Part shown: positions 45,701-54,688 of the stretch, piece by piece | Layout: every line of letters starts with the position of its first letter | Position numbering within the stretch: position 1 is the stretch's first letter | Made by a program: the position numbers and the translations under genes | Assembly: GCF_024124375.1 (NCBI RefSeq) | Contig: NZ_JAMXRZ010000003.1 | Coordinates: forward strand, 1 to 64,000 | Length of the DNA: 64,000 nucleotides | From: Klenkia sp. PcliD-1-E | GTDB lineage: Bacteria; Actinomycetota; Actinomycetes; Mycobacteriales; Geodermatophilaceae | Direction: 5' to 3' | Notes under the pieces: generated by a model | Database searches by the model: none | What the model was told of the DNA's origin: nothing | Seen by the model: only the letters and a program-made list of their open reading frames with translations

Positions 45701-45893
45701 CCTGCTCAAGCTCCCAGACCACCTGGAGCTCCTGGCCGAGCCGATCCTCTTCGAGGGATTGCAGAGTGACGGCGTGCTGGAGGCCCGTGACGGCGTCGTC
45801 TGCTCCGCTGCGCGGCAGCCCCTGGACGCGTACGTCCGTGACTGCCCAGGTCGACCCACGCACCTGTGCGATTTGGCCTTGCTGCGGCACCAT
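42738..45893 (-). CDS. drmD: DISARM class 1 SNF2-like helicase DrmD
   Basis: A 1051-residue SNF2-family protein. Motif I is LLLADDVGLGKTIEAGL (about 141), motif II is LIVDEAHHVAPSSP (about 259), motif III is LFLSATPHNGY, and motif VI is RLEQRIGRVDRYGQ (about 621). The C-terminus has a long charged coiled coil (EKRTQDVEARLAKRREEDLA and after). It is the first gene of the five-gene operon and identifies class 1 DISARM. ATG 45893 gives the family-like VPQQGQIAQVRG start; GTG 45953 is also possible. Confidence 0.93.
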   Translation of the reverse strand: MVPQQGQIAQVRGSTWAVTDVRVQGLPRSGADDAVTGLQHAVTLQSLEEDRLGQELQVVWELEQGRSLRPELGLPATIDAERFDDPSRLAAFIDALRWGAITSADSQVVQAPFRSGANVEAYQLEPLRRALRESRANLLLADDVGLGKTIEAGLVVQELFLRHRARTAIIVCPAGLALKWQDEMIDKFGLDFTIINSETMREVRRSHVLHANPFTLFPRIIVSMSWLPGQRAQRLLRDVYAQTAKGEGARRFAYDILIVDEAHHVAPSSPQRVDKLNITRRGYAVDSQRTHAVRELAEKCEHRLFLSATPHNGYVESFTALLEMIDPQRFVRGSHIDQSALKEVAVRRLKSTLKEAKGFKERQVTALPFEPTASEEEAYERLLDFTSRRDKAVATGDGAAEQARDLATLLLKKRFFSSPVAFAKTVDVYLQTRLRGVDADLSGDYDDVLGADADDLEEGRSDQTELLTLASTRRKLPPLTDEDVEDLRWLSNWGHDFDGTVDSRLAALVRHLDGVLLAGEHWLDERIVVFTEYVDTLTWIRDNLLQHGYDVERIAIIDGSTDPEQREITRAEFNEPPSKTKVRVLLATDAAGEGIDLQAHCHRLFNYDIPFNPNRLEQRIGRVDRYGQDHQPDIRHFKPLGGRSGLASDVHFLALVATKIARVELDLGSANEIIAPDIQRQLAGSVMAIRSEKDVPKGDHAINEMLLGQRQVNAELTALETQLQEDRESLHLRPMNLRRVVETALELDMQPPLIPTHAEEDDDAVFELPDLARSWEPVTRGLASRLEPERLRPITFDQDVARATTDVVHAHLGHPLLQRSTRLLRSALWGGETDLSRVSAVVVPGLDESFAAAVVRLVLVGRGGIRLHEEVFLAGTRLNRRQQVGVEKAEDLLARALDGDELTEAPDDVRKGLATAWDDDAGLRARVEEAIRTRVEKRTQDVEARLAKRREEDLARVDAIFTRFGQTLRESIAEAEKLQEEAEAMLFDVEQHQSERDLRQMRVRLDELDEERRRERRAVETRYEDVKPWPFPAAVLFAISPADAEQGVAVR

Positions 45894-46418
45894 GCGTGTG
45901 CCTGTCAGGTCATCTGCCTGTCGAGCCGTGCCTTCGCGAGCCCCCGTGATCACGTATCGACACTATCTGGTCACAAGCGGCGATAGGCATGCGTGCGGTG
46001 CCAGGTGCCTGGCCGCGAACTAGTCGGTCTTGGTGCAGCAAGAGCCAGAAGCGGCAGTCGCAGAGGGCGCGTTAATCCGGTTTCCAACCTCCGGTCGACC
46101 GGGGTTCACGCCGCGACCGCAGGCGTGGCAAGGCGGATGCGTTCTCGCTGGTGCGGATGCATTCGAGAACCGGCAAAGGCCATCCTCGCGTCTCCTGGGC
46201 CGCAAGTGGATGAATTGACCCCTCTTGAGACAACGCATTCTCCACCGACTTCGGTCCGCGGTCTTCTCGCACCTCGGGCCGTGCGCCACAACCGGGTGAG
46301 GTGGAGGCGCTCAGTATCGAGATCTGTCGTGACGGGATGGCAAGGTTGCGGAACGAGGTTGGTCGCAGCCACATGGGGGAGATCGTTGTCGGGGCGCACC
46401 GCAGTCGAAGGTCAGTCG
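45894..46418. other. Divergent intergenic region between DISARM and the helicase pair
   Basis: About 525 bp without a convincing gene; it must hold the promoters for drmD (minus) and the HelD-like gene (plus). It is less GC-rich than the genes around it. The only symmetric element I see is a 12-bp palindrome, CCGGTCGACCGG, at 46091-46102, which is short enough to be chance. The in-frame extension of the plus-strand ORF through this region has a residue composition unlike the helicase and is not believed. Confidence 0.6.
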
Positions 46419-48665
46419 TTGCAGGGCGGGACATCAGTCAGCGCGGCCGCGCTGACTAGGCACCCGGAGCACGAGCTCGAGCAGGCCTACGTGTCCACCG
46501 CCTACGAGATGCTCGACAAGGGGCTCGCCGCGGTCGAGGTCACCTACAACACGTACGAGGAAGGCAACCGCGCCACGTCCTTCGCCCTCAAGCGTGCGTT
46601 GGACCTCCTGCGGAACTCGCGCGGATCCGGGCAGCTCGTCTTCGGTCGTGTAGACCGACCGCACGAAGAGCCGCTCTACATCGGTCGGCGCCGTGTGCAC
46701 GACGAGACGAAGAACCTCCTCGTCGCAGGTTGGCACTCCCCGGCGGCGCAGGTGTTCTACGAGGCCAGCCCTGCCCAACCATGCGGTCTCGCGCTCAAGC
46801 GGGTCTTCGTCGAGCAGGACCGGCTCTTGTCCCAGGTCGTCGACGAGATCACCGCATCGACAGCAGTCGACGTCCTTGCCGGCCGGTCGGACGGCCCGAC
46901 TCCGCTCAGCGACGCCCTGCTGATCGAGCTGGACCGGTCTCGTGATGGCGTCATGCGCGAGGTCGTGGCCACGATCCAGGCCGAGCAGTTCCGCGCCATT
47001 CGTGCACCTCGGGAGGGAGTGCTCGTCGTCCAAGGCGGGCCCGGGACGGGCAAGACGGTCGTGGGCCTCCACCGGGCGGCCTGGCAGGCGTTCAACGACG
47101 CCGACCTGAGGCGGACCGGGATCCTGGTCGTCGCGCCCTCCACCGCTTTCCTCAGCTACATGAGCGGTGTCCTCCCGTCGCTGGACGCATCCGACGTGCT
47201 GCAGGTCGACCTCGGGTCTCTCTACGCGGGGGAGGCGTTGGCGACTGGTTCGGAGAGCCCGGAGACAGCACGCATCAAGGGCAGCGCCGCGATGAGTGCG
47301 GTGCTGCGCCGGGCGCTCGACGCGCGTCGCGGGTGGGCCGATGGTGACCTCGAGTTCGCGCTCGGTGGTGCGAGGGCGTCGCTGACGGGCGACGAGGTCC
47401 GGCAGCTCGTCGCTGACGCGGCGTCGCGTCGCCTTCCGCACAACCAGGCCCGCGACGTGCTGCGGCAGGCTTTGTCGGCTGCCGCTTTCCGCGCCTACTC
47501 GGAGGCTCAAGCGGCGGCCGGGCGTGCGGTCATCGCGACCGAGCCGGCGCTGAGGAGGCTCTCCACCTTCACGAACGCTCTGGACCGGATGTGGCCGACG
47601 CTCACACCTGAGGAAATGCTGCGCGGCGTCTATGGCACCCAGACATGGTTGGTCGACGCGACAGCGGGGGTGCTCTCGGTCGATGAACGGGCTCTGCTCT
47701 TCCGTGAGCCGCGCTCCTCGATCAACGACGAGCCCTGGACGGCCGCGGACCTGTTCTGCCTCGACGAGCTCTCCTACCTCCTGAACGGCGAGGGCCGCTC
47801 CTACGGACACGTCGTCGTGGACGAGGCGCAGGACCTCTCACCCATGCAGGCCCGAGCGCTGGCCCGGCGCTGTCCGAGCGGGTCGTTCACGCTCCTCGGC
47901 GACCTGGCCCAGGCCACCGGCCAGTGGATCCGCGATGAGTGGCAGGAGCTGACGGTCCACCTGCACGACCAGCCGGCGCAGATCGAGGAACTCGCCGTCG
48001 GCTACCGGGTGCCCGGCCCCGTGGTCGAGCTGGCAGCCGGCCTGCTACCGCACATCGCACCGGACCTCGCAGTACCCCGCTCGGTCCGTCAGGGCTTGGG
48101 AGTACCGACGGTCCATGTGGCGGCGCAGTCGGACGCCGACCTCCTCGCAACTGTGGTGACGCTGGCGAGCGCGGACGTCGATGCGGGTCTGACCACCGCC
48201 GTCGTCGTCGCTGATGAAAACCACGCGGAGGTGTACGAGGCTCTCACCGCGGAGTTTGCTGACCGCGTCGGCGACGGTGCGGCAGAGGACTTCGGGCGGG
48301 CGCTGACCGTCGTCCCGGTGTCCATGGTGAAAGGACTGGAGTTCGACGCGGTGTACGTCGTCGAACCGTCCGCCATCGCGGCCGCGGGTGCCGACGGCCT
48401 TCGCCGTCTCTACGTGGCGATGACCCGCTGCACCCAGCTCCTCAGGTTGATCTGCACGGAGGACCTTCCCCCCGGTCTAGGGCACCTCCTGCCGCACGAG
48501 GTCCACGCCGACCGAGCGGACGTCGACGAGACGGACGACGTCGAGGACCTGACGAAGCCGACGGCAAGCCCTGGCTTGGCCGAACTCATCGACATGCTGG
48601 ACGACGACGACCGCGAGCTGGTTGTTTCGCTGGTTCACCGCCTCGCGAGGAGCACCCGACGATGA
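46419..48665 (+). CDS. HelD-like superfamily 1 helicase/ATPase
   Basis: About 748 residues, depending on the start. An N-terminal helical part (HELEQAYVSTAYEMLDKGL) precedes the P-loop LVVQGGPGTGKTVVGLHRAAW (about 205). Motif II is VVVDEAQDLSPMQARAL (about 465), and the late motifs are SMVKGLEFDAVYVV (about 636) and RLYVAMTRC (about 664). This is the HelD/HelR pattern; HelD proteins remove stalled RNA polymerase from DNA, but the family also includes DNA helicases. The start is uncertain: TTG 46419 after GAAGG is chosen, TTG 46386 after GGGGGAG is possible. The stop overlaps the next gene by 4 nt. Confidence 0.82.
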   Translation: MQGGTSVSAAALTRHPEHELEQAYVSTAYEMLDKGLAAVEVTYNTYEEGNRATSFALKRALDLLRNSRGSGQLVFGRVDRPHEEPLYIGRRRVHDETKNLLVAGWHSPAAQVFYEASPAQPCGLALKRVFVEQDRLLSQVVDEITASTAVDVLAGRSDGPTPLSDALLIELDRSRDGVMREVVATIQAEQFRAIRAPREGVLVVQGGPGTGKTVVGLHRAAWQAFNDADLRRTGILVVAPSTAFLSYMSGVLPSLDASDVLQVDLGSLYAGEALATGSESPETARIKGSAAMSAVLRRALDARRGWADGDLEFALGGARASLTGDEVRQLVADAASRRLPHNQARDVLRQALSAAAFRAYSEAQAAAGRAVIATEPALRRLSTFTNALDRMWPTLTPEEMLRGVYGTQTWLVDATAGVLSVDERALLFREPRSSINDEPWTAADLFCLDELSYLLNGEGRSYGHVVVDEAQDLSPMQARALARRCPSGSFTLLGDLAQATGQWIRDEWQELTVHLHDQPAQIEELAVGYRVPGPVVELAAGLLPHIAPDLAVPRSVRQGLGVPTVHVAAQSDADLLATVVTLASADVDAGLTTAVVVADENHAEVYEALTAEFADRVGDGAAEDFGRALTVVPVSMVKGLEFDAVYVVEPSAIAAAGADGLRRLYVAMTRCTQLLRLICTEDLPPGLGHLLPHEVHADRADVDETDDVEDLTKPTASPGLAELIDMLDDDDRELVVSLVHRLARSTRR

Positions 48666-51600
48666 CAGCTTCGCGCCCTGTACCCCAGCTGTTGACGCGC
48701 GACGCCGAGGCGAAGCTCAACCGCCAACTCGAGGCGTGGAAGAGCGCCCTGGTCGCGGTCGACCGGCGTCAGCGGCTCGTCTACTTCAAGCACACCAAGT
48801 CGGCGTCGCTCGAGGTGCAGCCGAGCCGCCTGTCGAACCTGTGGGAGGCCCTGGGGTCGGGTGACGTTGCGGTCCGAGGAACCGCGGTGCCGGGGGAGGA
48901 GTCCGAGCACCGGCCGCTCCCGCGGGACGGTCGCGTCGTCGTCGAGGTGACCAACAAGTCCGAGAAGGACCTACCAGCTTCGTTGCGGCGCCTCGACCAG
49001 GTCAGCCAGCAGACCTTCGCGGACCGCGGGTTCTGGAGCCTGTACCTCGGCATCGGGTTCCTCTCATGGGTCGACGCGGACGACAAGCCGGCCGAGAGCC
49101 CCTTGCTCCTGCTGCCCGTGCGGCTCAGCCGAGCCGGCGATGCATCACACTGGACACTCGCCGCCACCGAGGACGACGTGGTCCTCAACCCGGCACTCGG
49201 TCTGGTGATGGAGCAGCTGTTCGGCATCGCACTGCCGCCTGCGGACATCGACTCGACGGACGTCGAGGGCTACCTACAGCAGGTGGCAGCCGCCGTCGCG
49301 GGCGACCACCGGATGCAGGTCACCCAGCGCGCCGTGCTGACCACGTTCAGCTTCCACAAAGAGGCCATCTACCGAGACCTCCAGGAGAACGGCGCGACGG
49401 TCCTCGCCGACCCGATGGTCCAGGTGCTGGCGCTCGGTCCTGACGCACCTTCGGGCCAGGACTACGCCTTCGACACCACGATCTACGACGACGTCGACCG
49501 GGTGCTGCCACCCGAGCAGATGATGTCAATTCTGGATGCGGACAGCACGCAACGGCGCTGCATCATCGCCGCTCGCGACGGCAAGAGCTTCGTGATGGAC
49601 GGCCCGCCGGGAACGGGCAAGAGCCAGACGATCGCCAACGTCATCGCCGAGTTGATGGCGGCGGGCAAGTCGGTTCTGTTCGTCAGCGAGAAGGCCGCCG
49701 CGCTGGACGTCGTCCGCAACCGCCTGACAGCAAAGGGACTTGACCCGTTCATCCTGGAGCTGCACAGCCATGCTGCGACCCGCAAGCAAGTCGCGGGTCA
49801 GCTCCACTCCGCCCTGACCAAGCGGACTCGGGTGTCGACCGGCTTCAGCGGTGCCCAACGCAGCTCCCTCGTCGCCGACCGGACGCAGCTCACAGCGTTC
49901 GCAGCCGCGATGAACGAGCAGCGGGAGCTCCTCGGGCAGACCTTGTTCCAGGTCCTCGGCAGGACGACCCAGCTGGCCGCCTACACGGGGGTCACCGTGC
50001 CCTACAGGGAGGGATGGCTCGACCTACGCGAGCACGAACTCGCCGAGATCCGCGATCGGGCGGTACGGCTGAGCCGTGTCTGGGATCCGGTCACCGCCGG
50101 TCCGGACTTCCTGTGGCGAGATCTCGACATCGTGCCGGGCTCCCGGGTCGACGTCGATGACCTGCAGCGCAGGGCGCACGCCGCCGCGGCCGCAGGATCG
50201 TCGCTCGTCGACCTCGTCGACGCGGTGGACACCGAGATCGGTCGAAGCTTCCCGCGCTCGCACGACGCGGTGCGCCGTCGAATCTCCCTCCTGGCGCTGG
50301 CTGAGCAGCGTCCGCGCCACGCCCTCGTCGAGTGGTTGTGCCTGGACGGTGCAGCCCTGAGCGAGAAGCGTGCCCGTCTGACGGCGCGCAAGCAGGCTGT
50401 CGAGGAGTTCATGGCTGCTCAGGCCGAGCTGGAGCGCACTGCAGGTCCGCGGCACGGGGCCCTGGAGAGCGAGCTCGTCGTCCAGACCGAGGGGCTGCAC
50501 GACGACGGCCGGTTCGGCTGGGCGGTCGGCGACGCCGTGGTGGCGAGCGAGGTCGCACAGCTGGTGGCCTGGTTGACGGCTCTGCCGCCGAGGCTGGTCG
50601 AGATCGATCAGCATGCCCGTCGACTCGGGGTGGATCTGGGGTTCGGAGCGGATGGGCCCAGCCTGGAGGTCGCGCACCGCCTCGCCGACCTGGCTGCTCT
50701 CGGCACCTCGGCGGCGCGCCCGCTCAACGAATGGTTCAACCCGCACCTCCACGCCGCCCTCGCCGAGTCCGAGGCCGTGCTGAGAACTCTTGTCGTGACT
50801 GTGCGCGAGAGGCGAGCGTCCATCGACGAGGTCTTCACGCCTGCGGCCCTCGAGCTGGATCTCCATGCCCTCCATCGCCGGTTTGCTGAGTCGCACACAG
50901 GATTCGGTCGTTTCTCCAGCCAGGCCCGGGCCGACCGCAGGGCGTTGAAGGCCGTGACGGTCACGGGGAAGGCCAACGCCGACGTGCGGGCGCGACTGGA
51001 GGAGGCGGCTGCGTGGCAGCAGGCAGAGCGCGCTCTGTCGCACGGTGAGCAGGACCGCGCGGCGGGCCTTGGCTCATACTACCGAAGCGTCGACACGGAC
51101 TTCGACCGCGTCAGCGCCGCGTTGGAAGTTGCACGACGAGCCGTCCAGATCGCGGGACGTGACCTCGACGTCCCCGCCCTGGCCAACCAGCTCGGCGCTC
51201 ACGGGCAGCCGGACCCGCTGCTGAGCACGATCGGGACCGAGCTCAGGAACGCCGTCGCGCAGCTCTGGGGCGAGGTCCACCAAAGGTTCGGACAGTTCAC
51301 CAACCATCTGACCGGCCTGCGGGTCGTCGATCTGGCCACGTGGGCGGAGGGCCTCGCCGAAGCCTTGCGCCCCGTCCAGCAGGCGTCCGACCACGTGGCC
51401 ACGATCGTGGGTCGTGATCTGTCGCTGGCTGAGGTCCGGAGCATCCTCGTCGAGGCTGCGGACCGGGACGCCACGAGCTCCGCGATCCTCGAGGCCTTCG
51501 ATGCGGACAGGGAAGAGCTCGGTCCTGCCTACGACGGGATCGACACCGATTGGGCCGGCCTCGGGGGGTGCCTCACCTGGGCGGAATCGGTGCGAGCGCT

Positions 51601-54559
51601 GCTCGGTGGGAAGGCCGAGCCCGTGGTTGCGCAATCGCTCGACTCCCTCACCATCACCTCGGCCGAACTGGAAGGACGGCTGACGGCGTGGAGTGAGCAC
51701 CGCCCGCTGCTGGTCGAGGTCTTCGTCCCCGCTCGCCGGCGAGAGCTGACCGACGACCTTGCATCCGACCTCGTAGCAGCCGTGGAGCTGCTGCAGGAGA
51801 TGGCGGACACAGCACTCAACCAGGTGCCTGTCTTCGAGCAGTACACCCGGCAGCGGGCGTGGTTCGCCGTCAAGCTGGGCAAGGTGGTGGATGAGATCGT
51901 CGACCAGGCTCGCCCCGCCGATCAGGTCGCGCCGCTCATCGAACGAGCGGTGCTGCTGGCTTGGGTGGACGCCATCGTCCGGTCGGACGACAGACTGGAG
52001 CGGCACACTCCAGCAGACAGGGATGCCCTGGTCGAGCATTTTCGAGGCCTCGACGCACAACTGGTCGAACAACGCTTCGCTGACGTCGTAGACGCGTGCA
52101 ACGCACTGCGACCGGCGTCCCTCCACTCGCCAGCTGCGGGGATCATCCAGCGGGAAGCGATGAAGAAGTCCCGCCACAAGCCGATCAGGCAACTGATCAG
52201 CGAGACGGCAGGACTGCTTCGCCAGCTCAAGCCGTGCTTCATGATGAGCCCGCTGGCCGTGTCCCAGTACCTGCCCGCCGACATGCGGTTCGACGTCGTC
52301 ATCTTCGACGAGGCCTCACAGGTGCTGCCGTGGGACGCCATCAACTGCGTCTACCGAGGCTCCGCGCTGATCGTCGCCGGCGATCAGCGGCAGCTCCCGC
52401 CCACCAACTTCTTCGGTTCGACGGACGACGACGTGGCCGAGGACGACGAGTCGGCGCCGGACTCCTTCGGCTCGGTGCTCGATCTCGCCAAGGCGGCCGG
52501 GACCATTCCCAGCCTCGGGCTCGACTGGCACTACCGGAGCCAGCACGAATCGCTGATCACGTATTCCAATCACCGCGTGTACGAGGGCCGGCTGCACACC
52601 TTCCCGGGCGCAACGTTCGCAGCCGACGACCTGGGCATCGAGAGCTTCGTGGTCGAGGGCATCTACCAGCGGGGGACGACGCGGGACAACCCCATCGAGG
52701 CCGAAGCGGTCGTGGACAGGGTCCTGCACCACGTGGTGCGGAACCCGAGCCTGTCGATGGGTGTCATCACCTTCTCGGCCGCCCAGGAAGACGCAGTGCT
52801 CGCAGCCCTCGAGCGGCGGGCGGCTGACGAGCCCGTCCTGGGTCAGCTGCTCACCCAGACGGACCGCCTGGACGGGTTCTTCGTGAAGAGCCTCGAGAAC
52901 GTCCAGGGCGACGAGCGGGACATCACCATCTTCAGCGTCGGCTACGGCCCGGACGCCGACGGCAAGTTCACGATGAACTTCGGCCCTCTGAACAAGAAGT
53001 CCGGCTGGCGCCGTCTCAACGTGGCCATCACACGTGCCCGTCGCAAGGTAGAGGTCGTCTCGTCGTTCCGGGCCTCGCAGATCACCAACGACGAATTCCC
53101 TGCCCCGGATCCGGACCAGGGAGGGATTCCCCATTTGAAGGCCTACCTCGACTACGCGGCCCGTGGGCGAACGGCCCTCGCAGTCAGTGCCGTCGACGGC
53201 GACGCCGCACCCGAGAGCCCTTTCGAGGAGGACGTGCTGGATGTGGTGCGGTCGATGGGGTACCAGGCAACACCGCAGGTGGGAAGCGCTGGCTACCGCA
53301 TCGACCTGGCGGTGACGCATCCGGAGCGACCGGGTGAGTACGTCCTGGGTATCGAGTGCGACGGCGCCCAGTACCACTCCGCGAAATCAGCGCGTGATCG
53401 GGACCGTCTCAGGCAGCAAGTCCTGGAGGGCCTCGGGTGGCGGATGCACCGCATCTGGGGTCTCACCTGGGTGCGTGATCGCAACGGATCAATCCGACGT
53501 CTGAAGGCCGCCATCGACGCTGCGGTGGCTGATGAACCAGTTCCCACCGTGCCCCAGCCGCGAGTGTCGGCACCGGTGCAGGTCATCGAGGAGGAGATCG
53601 ACTTCGATGCACCTCCGGCGTGGGCCGTGCCGCTACCGAGCGCAGTCGGCTACGGGCGCACGCGTGGTGAGTTCAGCGGCTTCGCGCCCGGTGCGGCGGA
53701 GTCCCGACCGGCGCTGCGGGCCTACATCGAGCGGGTGTTGAGGGCCGAGGCCCCGATGCACCGGGACCGGCTCTTAGAGCTCCTGAGGACGGATTGGGAC
53801 ATCGGCCGAGCGGGTGCCCTCATCCAGGGCAACGTGGATTGGGTGCTGTCGCGTGTCCAGGTCGACGGCCTGCGCGTCATCCGCGATGACCGGGACTTCC
53901 TCAGCATCTCCGGGCGGACCGCGGAGACCGTCCGCGTCCCGGCCGACGACGATGCTGTTCGGAAGGTCGGCCACGTCCCGCCCGCCGAGATGGATCTGGC
54001 GGTGACGCTGCTCGTGCGCGATGCGGGTGTCATGACCGACGAGGCAGTGCTGGCCGCTGTGCGGAACCTGTACCGGTGGCGTCGAGCCGGCGCAGACATC
54101 CAGTCCGCGGTGTCCGCCGCGGTCTCGCGCGCGGAGACGGCCGGAGCAGTCCATCGCAGGGGCACCGACTTGATCGCGGCGGACCCGGCAAGGGTGCAGT
54201 CCGGCAATTTGACGCCGTCAGCCGCGATGCCTCACCGCCGGGACGCTGCGGATGCGCTGCCCGACCCGGCTGAGGCTTTCCGATCGAGGATCGCTTCGGG
54301 TGTCGCTGCCGCTAACCCATTGCTGAACGAGTGGTACCGCGAACGGTTGGACGCACTGGGTGCGGTGGACTTCGCGAAGTACATCGTGGGCCGGTCGGAG
54401 CCACTTCGGCTCCTGCGGCGGCTGGACCAGGAGGACATGATCGAGCACAGCGTCGAATGGGCTGTCGTGGACCCCGACTTCGCATCGCTGTTCTCCCGTC
54501 GGGAGATTGCAGTCGCCCGGCAGCGCCTGATGGACCTCGGCTACGAAGAGGAACGGTGA
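48662..54559 (+). CDS. Giant helicase/nuclease: DUF4011 - UPF1-like helicase - Vsr-like nuclease - DUF3320
   Basis: A 1965-residue protein. Residues about 1-250 are the DUF4011 region (VDRRQRLVYFKHTKS, GIGFLSWVDADDKP). The SF1 motor has VMDGPPGTGKSQTIANV (about 316), VIFDEASQVLPWDAI (about 1213), LDWHYRSQHESLI and LNVAITRARRKVEVVSS (about 1452). A long helical insertion separates motifs I and II. Next is a Vsr/MTES_1575-like nuclease (PFEEDVLDVVRSMGYQ, YRIDLAVTHPERPG, LGIECDGAQYHSA, about 1520-1620) with Asp, Glu and Glu in place. The C-terminus has a DUF3320-like domain. The architecture belongs to defence-island helicases. It overlaps the HelD-like gene by 4 nt. Confidence 0.88.
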   Translation: MTASRPVPQLLTRDAEAKLNRQLEAWKSALVAVDRRQRLVYFKHTKSASLEVQPSRLSNLWEALGSGDVAVRGTAVPGEESEHRPLPRDGRVVVEVTNKSEKDLPASLRRLDQVSQQTFADRGFWSLYLGIGFLSWVDADDKPAESPLLLLPVRLSRAGDASHWTLAATEDDVVLNPALGLVMEQLFGIALPPADIDSTDVEGYLQQVAAAVAGDHRMQVTQRAVLTTFSFHKEAIYRDLQENGATVLADPMVQVLALGPDAPSGQDYAFDTTIYDDVDRVLPPEQMMSILDADSTQRRCIIAARDGKSFVMDGPPGTGKSQTIANVIAELMAAGKSVLFVSEKAAALDVVRNRLTAKGLDPFILELHSHAATRKQVAGQLHSALTKRTRVSTGFSGAQRSSLVADRTQLTAFAAAMNEQRELLGQTLFQVLGRTTQLAAYTGVTVPYREGWLDLREHELAEIRDRAVRLSRVWDPVTAGPDFLWRDLDIVPGSRVDVDDLQRRAHAAAAAGSSLVDLVDAVDTEIGRSFPRSHDAVRRRISLLALAEQRPRHALVEWLCLDGAALSEKRARLTARKQAVEEFMAAQAELERTAGPRHGALESELVVQTEGLHDDGRFGWAVGDAVVASEVAQLVAWLTALPPRLVEIDQHARRLGVDLGFGADGPSLEVAHRLADLAALGTSAARPLNEWFNPHLHAALAESEAVLRTLVVTVRERRASIDEVFTPAALELDLHALHRRFAESHTGFGRFSSQARADRRALKAVTVTGKANADVRARLEEAAAWQQAERALSHGEQDRAAGLGSYYRSVDTDFDRVSAALEVARRAVQIAGRDLDVPALANQLGAHGQPDPLLSTIGTELRNAVAQLWGEVHQRFGQFTNHLTGLRVVDLATWAEGLAEALRPVQQASDHVATIVGRDLSLAEVRSILVEAADRDATSSAILEAFDADREELGPAYDGIDTDWAGLGGCLTWAESVRALLGGKAEPVVAQSLDSLTITSAELEGRLTAWSEHRPLLVEVFVPARRRELTDDLASDLVAAVELLQEMADTALNQVPVFEQYTRQRAWFAVKLGKVVDEIVDQARPADQVAPLIERAVLLAWVDAIVRSDDRLERHTPADRDALVEHFRGLDAQLVEQRFADVVDACNALRPASLHSPAAGIIQREAMKKSRHKPIRQLISETAGLLRQLKPCFMMSPLAVSQYLPADMRFDVVIFDEASQVLPWDAINCVYRGSALIVAGDQRQLPPTNFFGSTDDDVAEDDESAPDSFGSVLDLAKAAGTIPSLGLDWHYRSQHESLITYSNHRVYEGRLHTFPGATFAADDLGIESFVVEGIYQRGTTRDNPIEAEAVVDRVLHHVVRNPSLSMGVITFSAAQEDAVLAALERRAADEPVLGQLLTQTDRLDGFFVKSLENVQGDERDITIFSVGYGPDADGKFTMNFGPLNKKSGWRRLNVAITRARRKVEVVSSFRASQITNDEFPAPDPDQGGIPHLKAYLDYAARGRTALAVSAVDGDAAPESPFEEDVLDVVRSMGYQATPQVGSAGYRIDLAVTHPERPGEYVLGIECDGAQYHSAKSARDRDRLRQQVLEGLGWRMHRIWGLTWVRDRNGSIRRLKAAIDAAVADEPVPTVPQPRVSAPVQVIEEEIDFDAPPAWAVPLPSAVGYGRTRGEFSGFAPGAAESRPALRAYIERVLRAEAPMHRDRLLELLRTDWDIGRAGALIQGNVDWVLSRVQVDGLRVIRDDRDFLSISGRTAETVRVPADDDAVRKVGHVPPAEMDLAVTLLVRDAGVMTDEAVLAAVRNLYRWRRAGADIQSAVSAAVSRAETAGAVHRRGTDLIAADPARVQSGNLTPSAAMPHRRDAADALPDPAEAFRSRIASGVAAANPLLNEWYRERLDALGAVDFAKYIVGRSEPLRLLRRLDQEDMIEHSVEWAVVDPDFASLFSRREIAVARQRLMDLGYEEER

Positions 54560-54688
54560 GCTTCTGTGATGTACCGGTGCACGTGTGACCTCGGCCGCAG
54601 ATCGAAGAACGGGCTTCGCGCCCAAGTGGGACCCCGACGCTCGTCCGTCCCGGCCGCGCCGTCCGGACGGCCGGGATAGGTTGGCGCC

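Noticed and set aside
46091-46102. CCGGTCGACCGG palindrome as operator of DISARM
   Set aside because: Twelve bp of G/C-rich symmetry is expected by chance in such DNA and it is not repeated nearby.
45993-46418. N-terminal extension of the HelD-like gene from 45993
   Set aside because: The frame is open, but the residues are Arg/Ser/Gly-rich without helical pattern and the DNA looks intergenic; a start near 46386-46419 is preferred.
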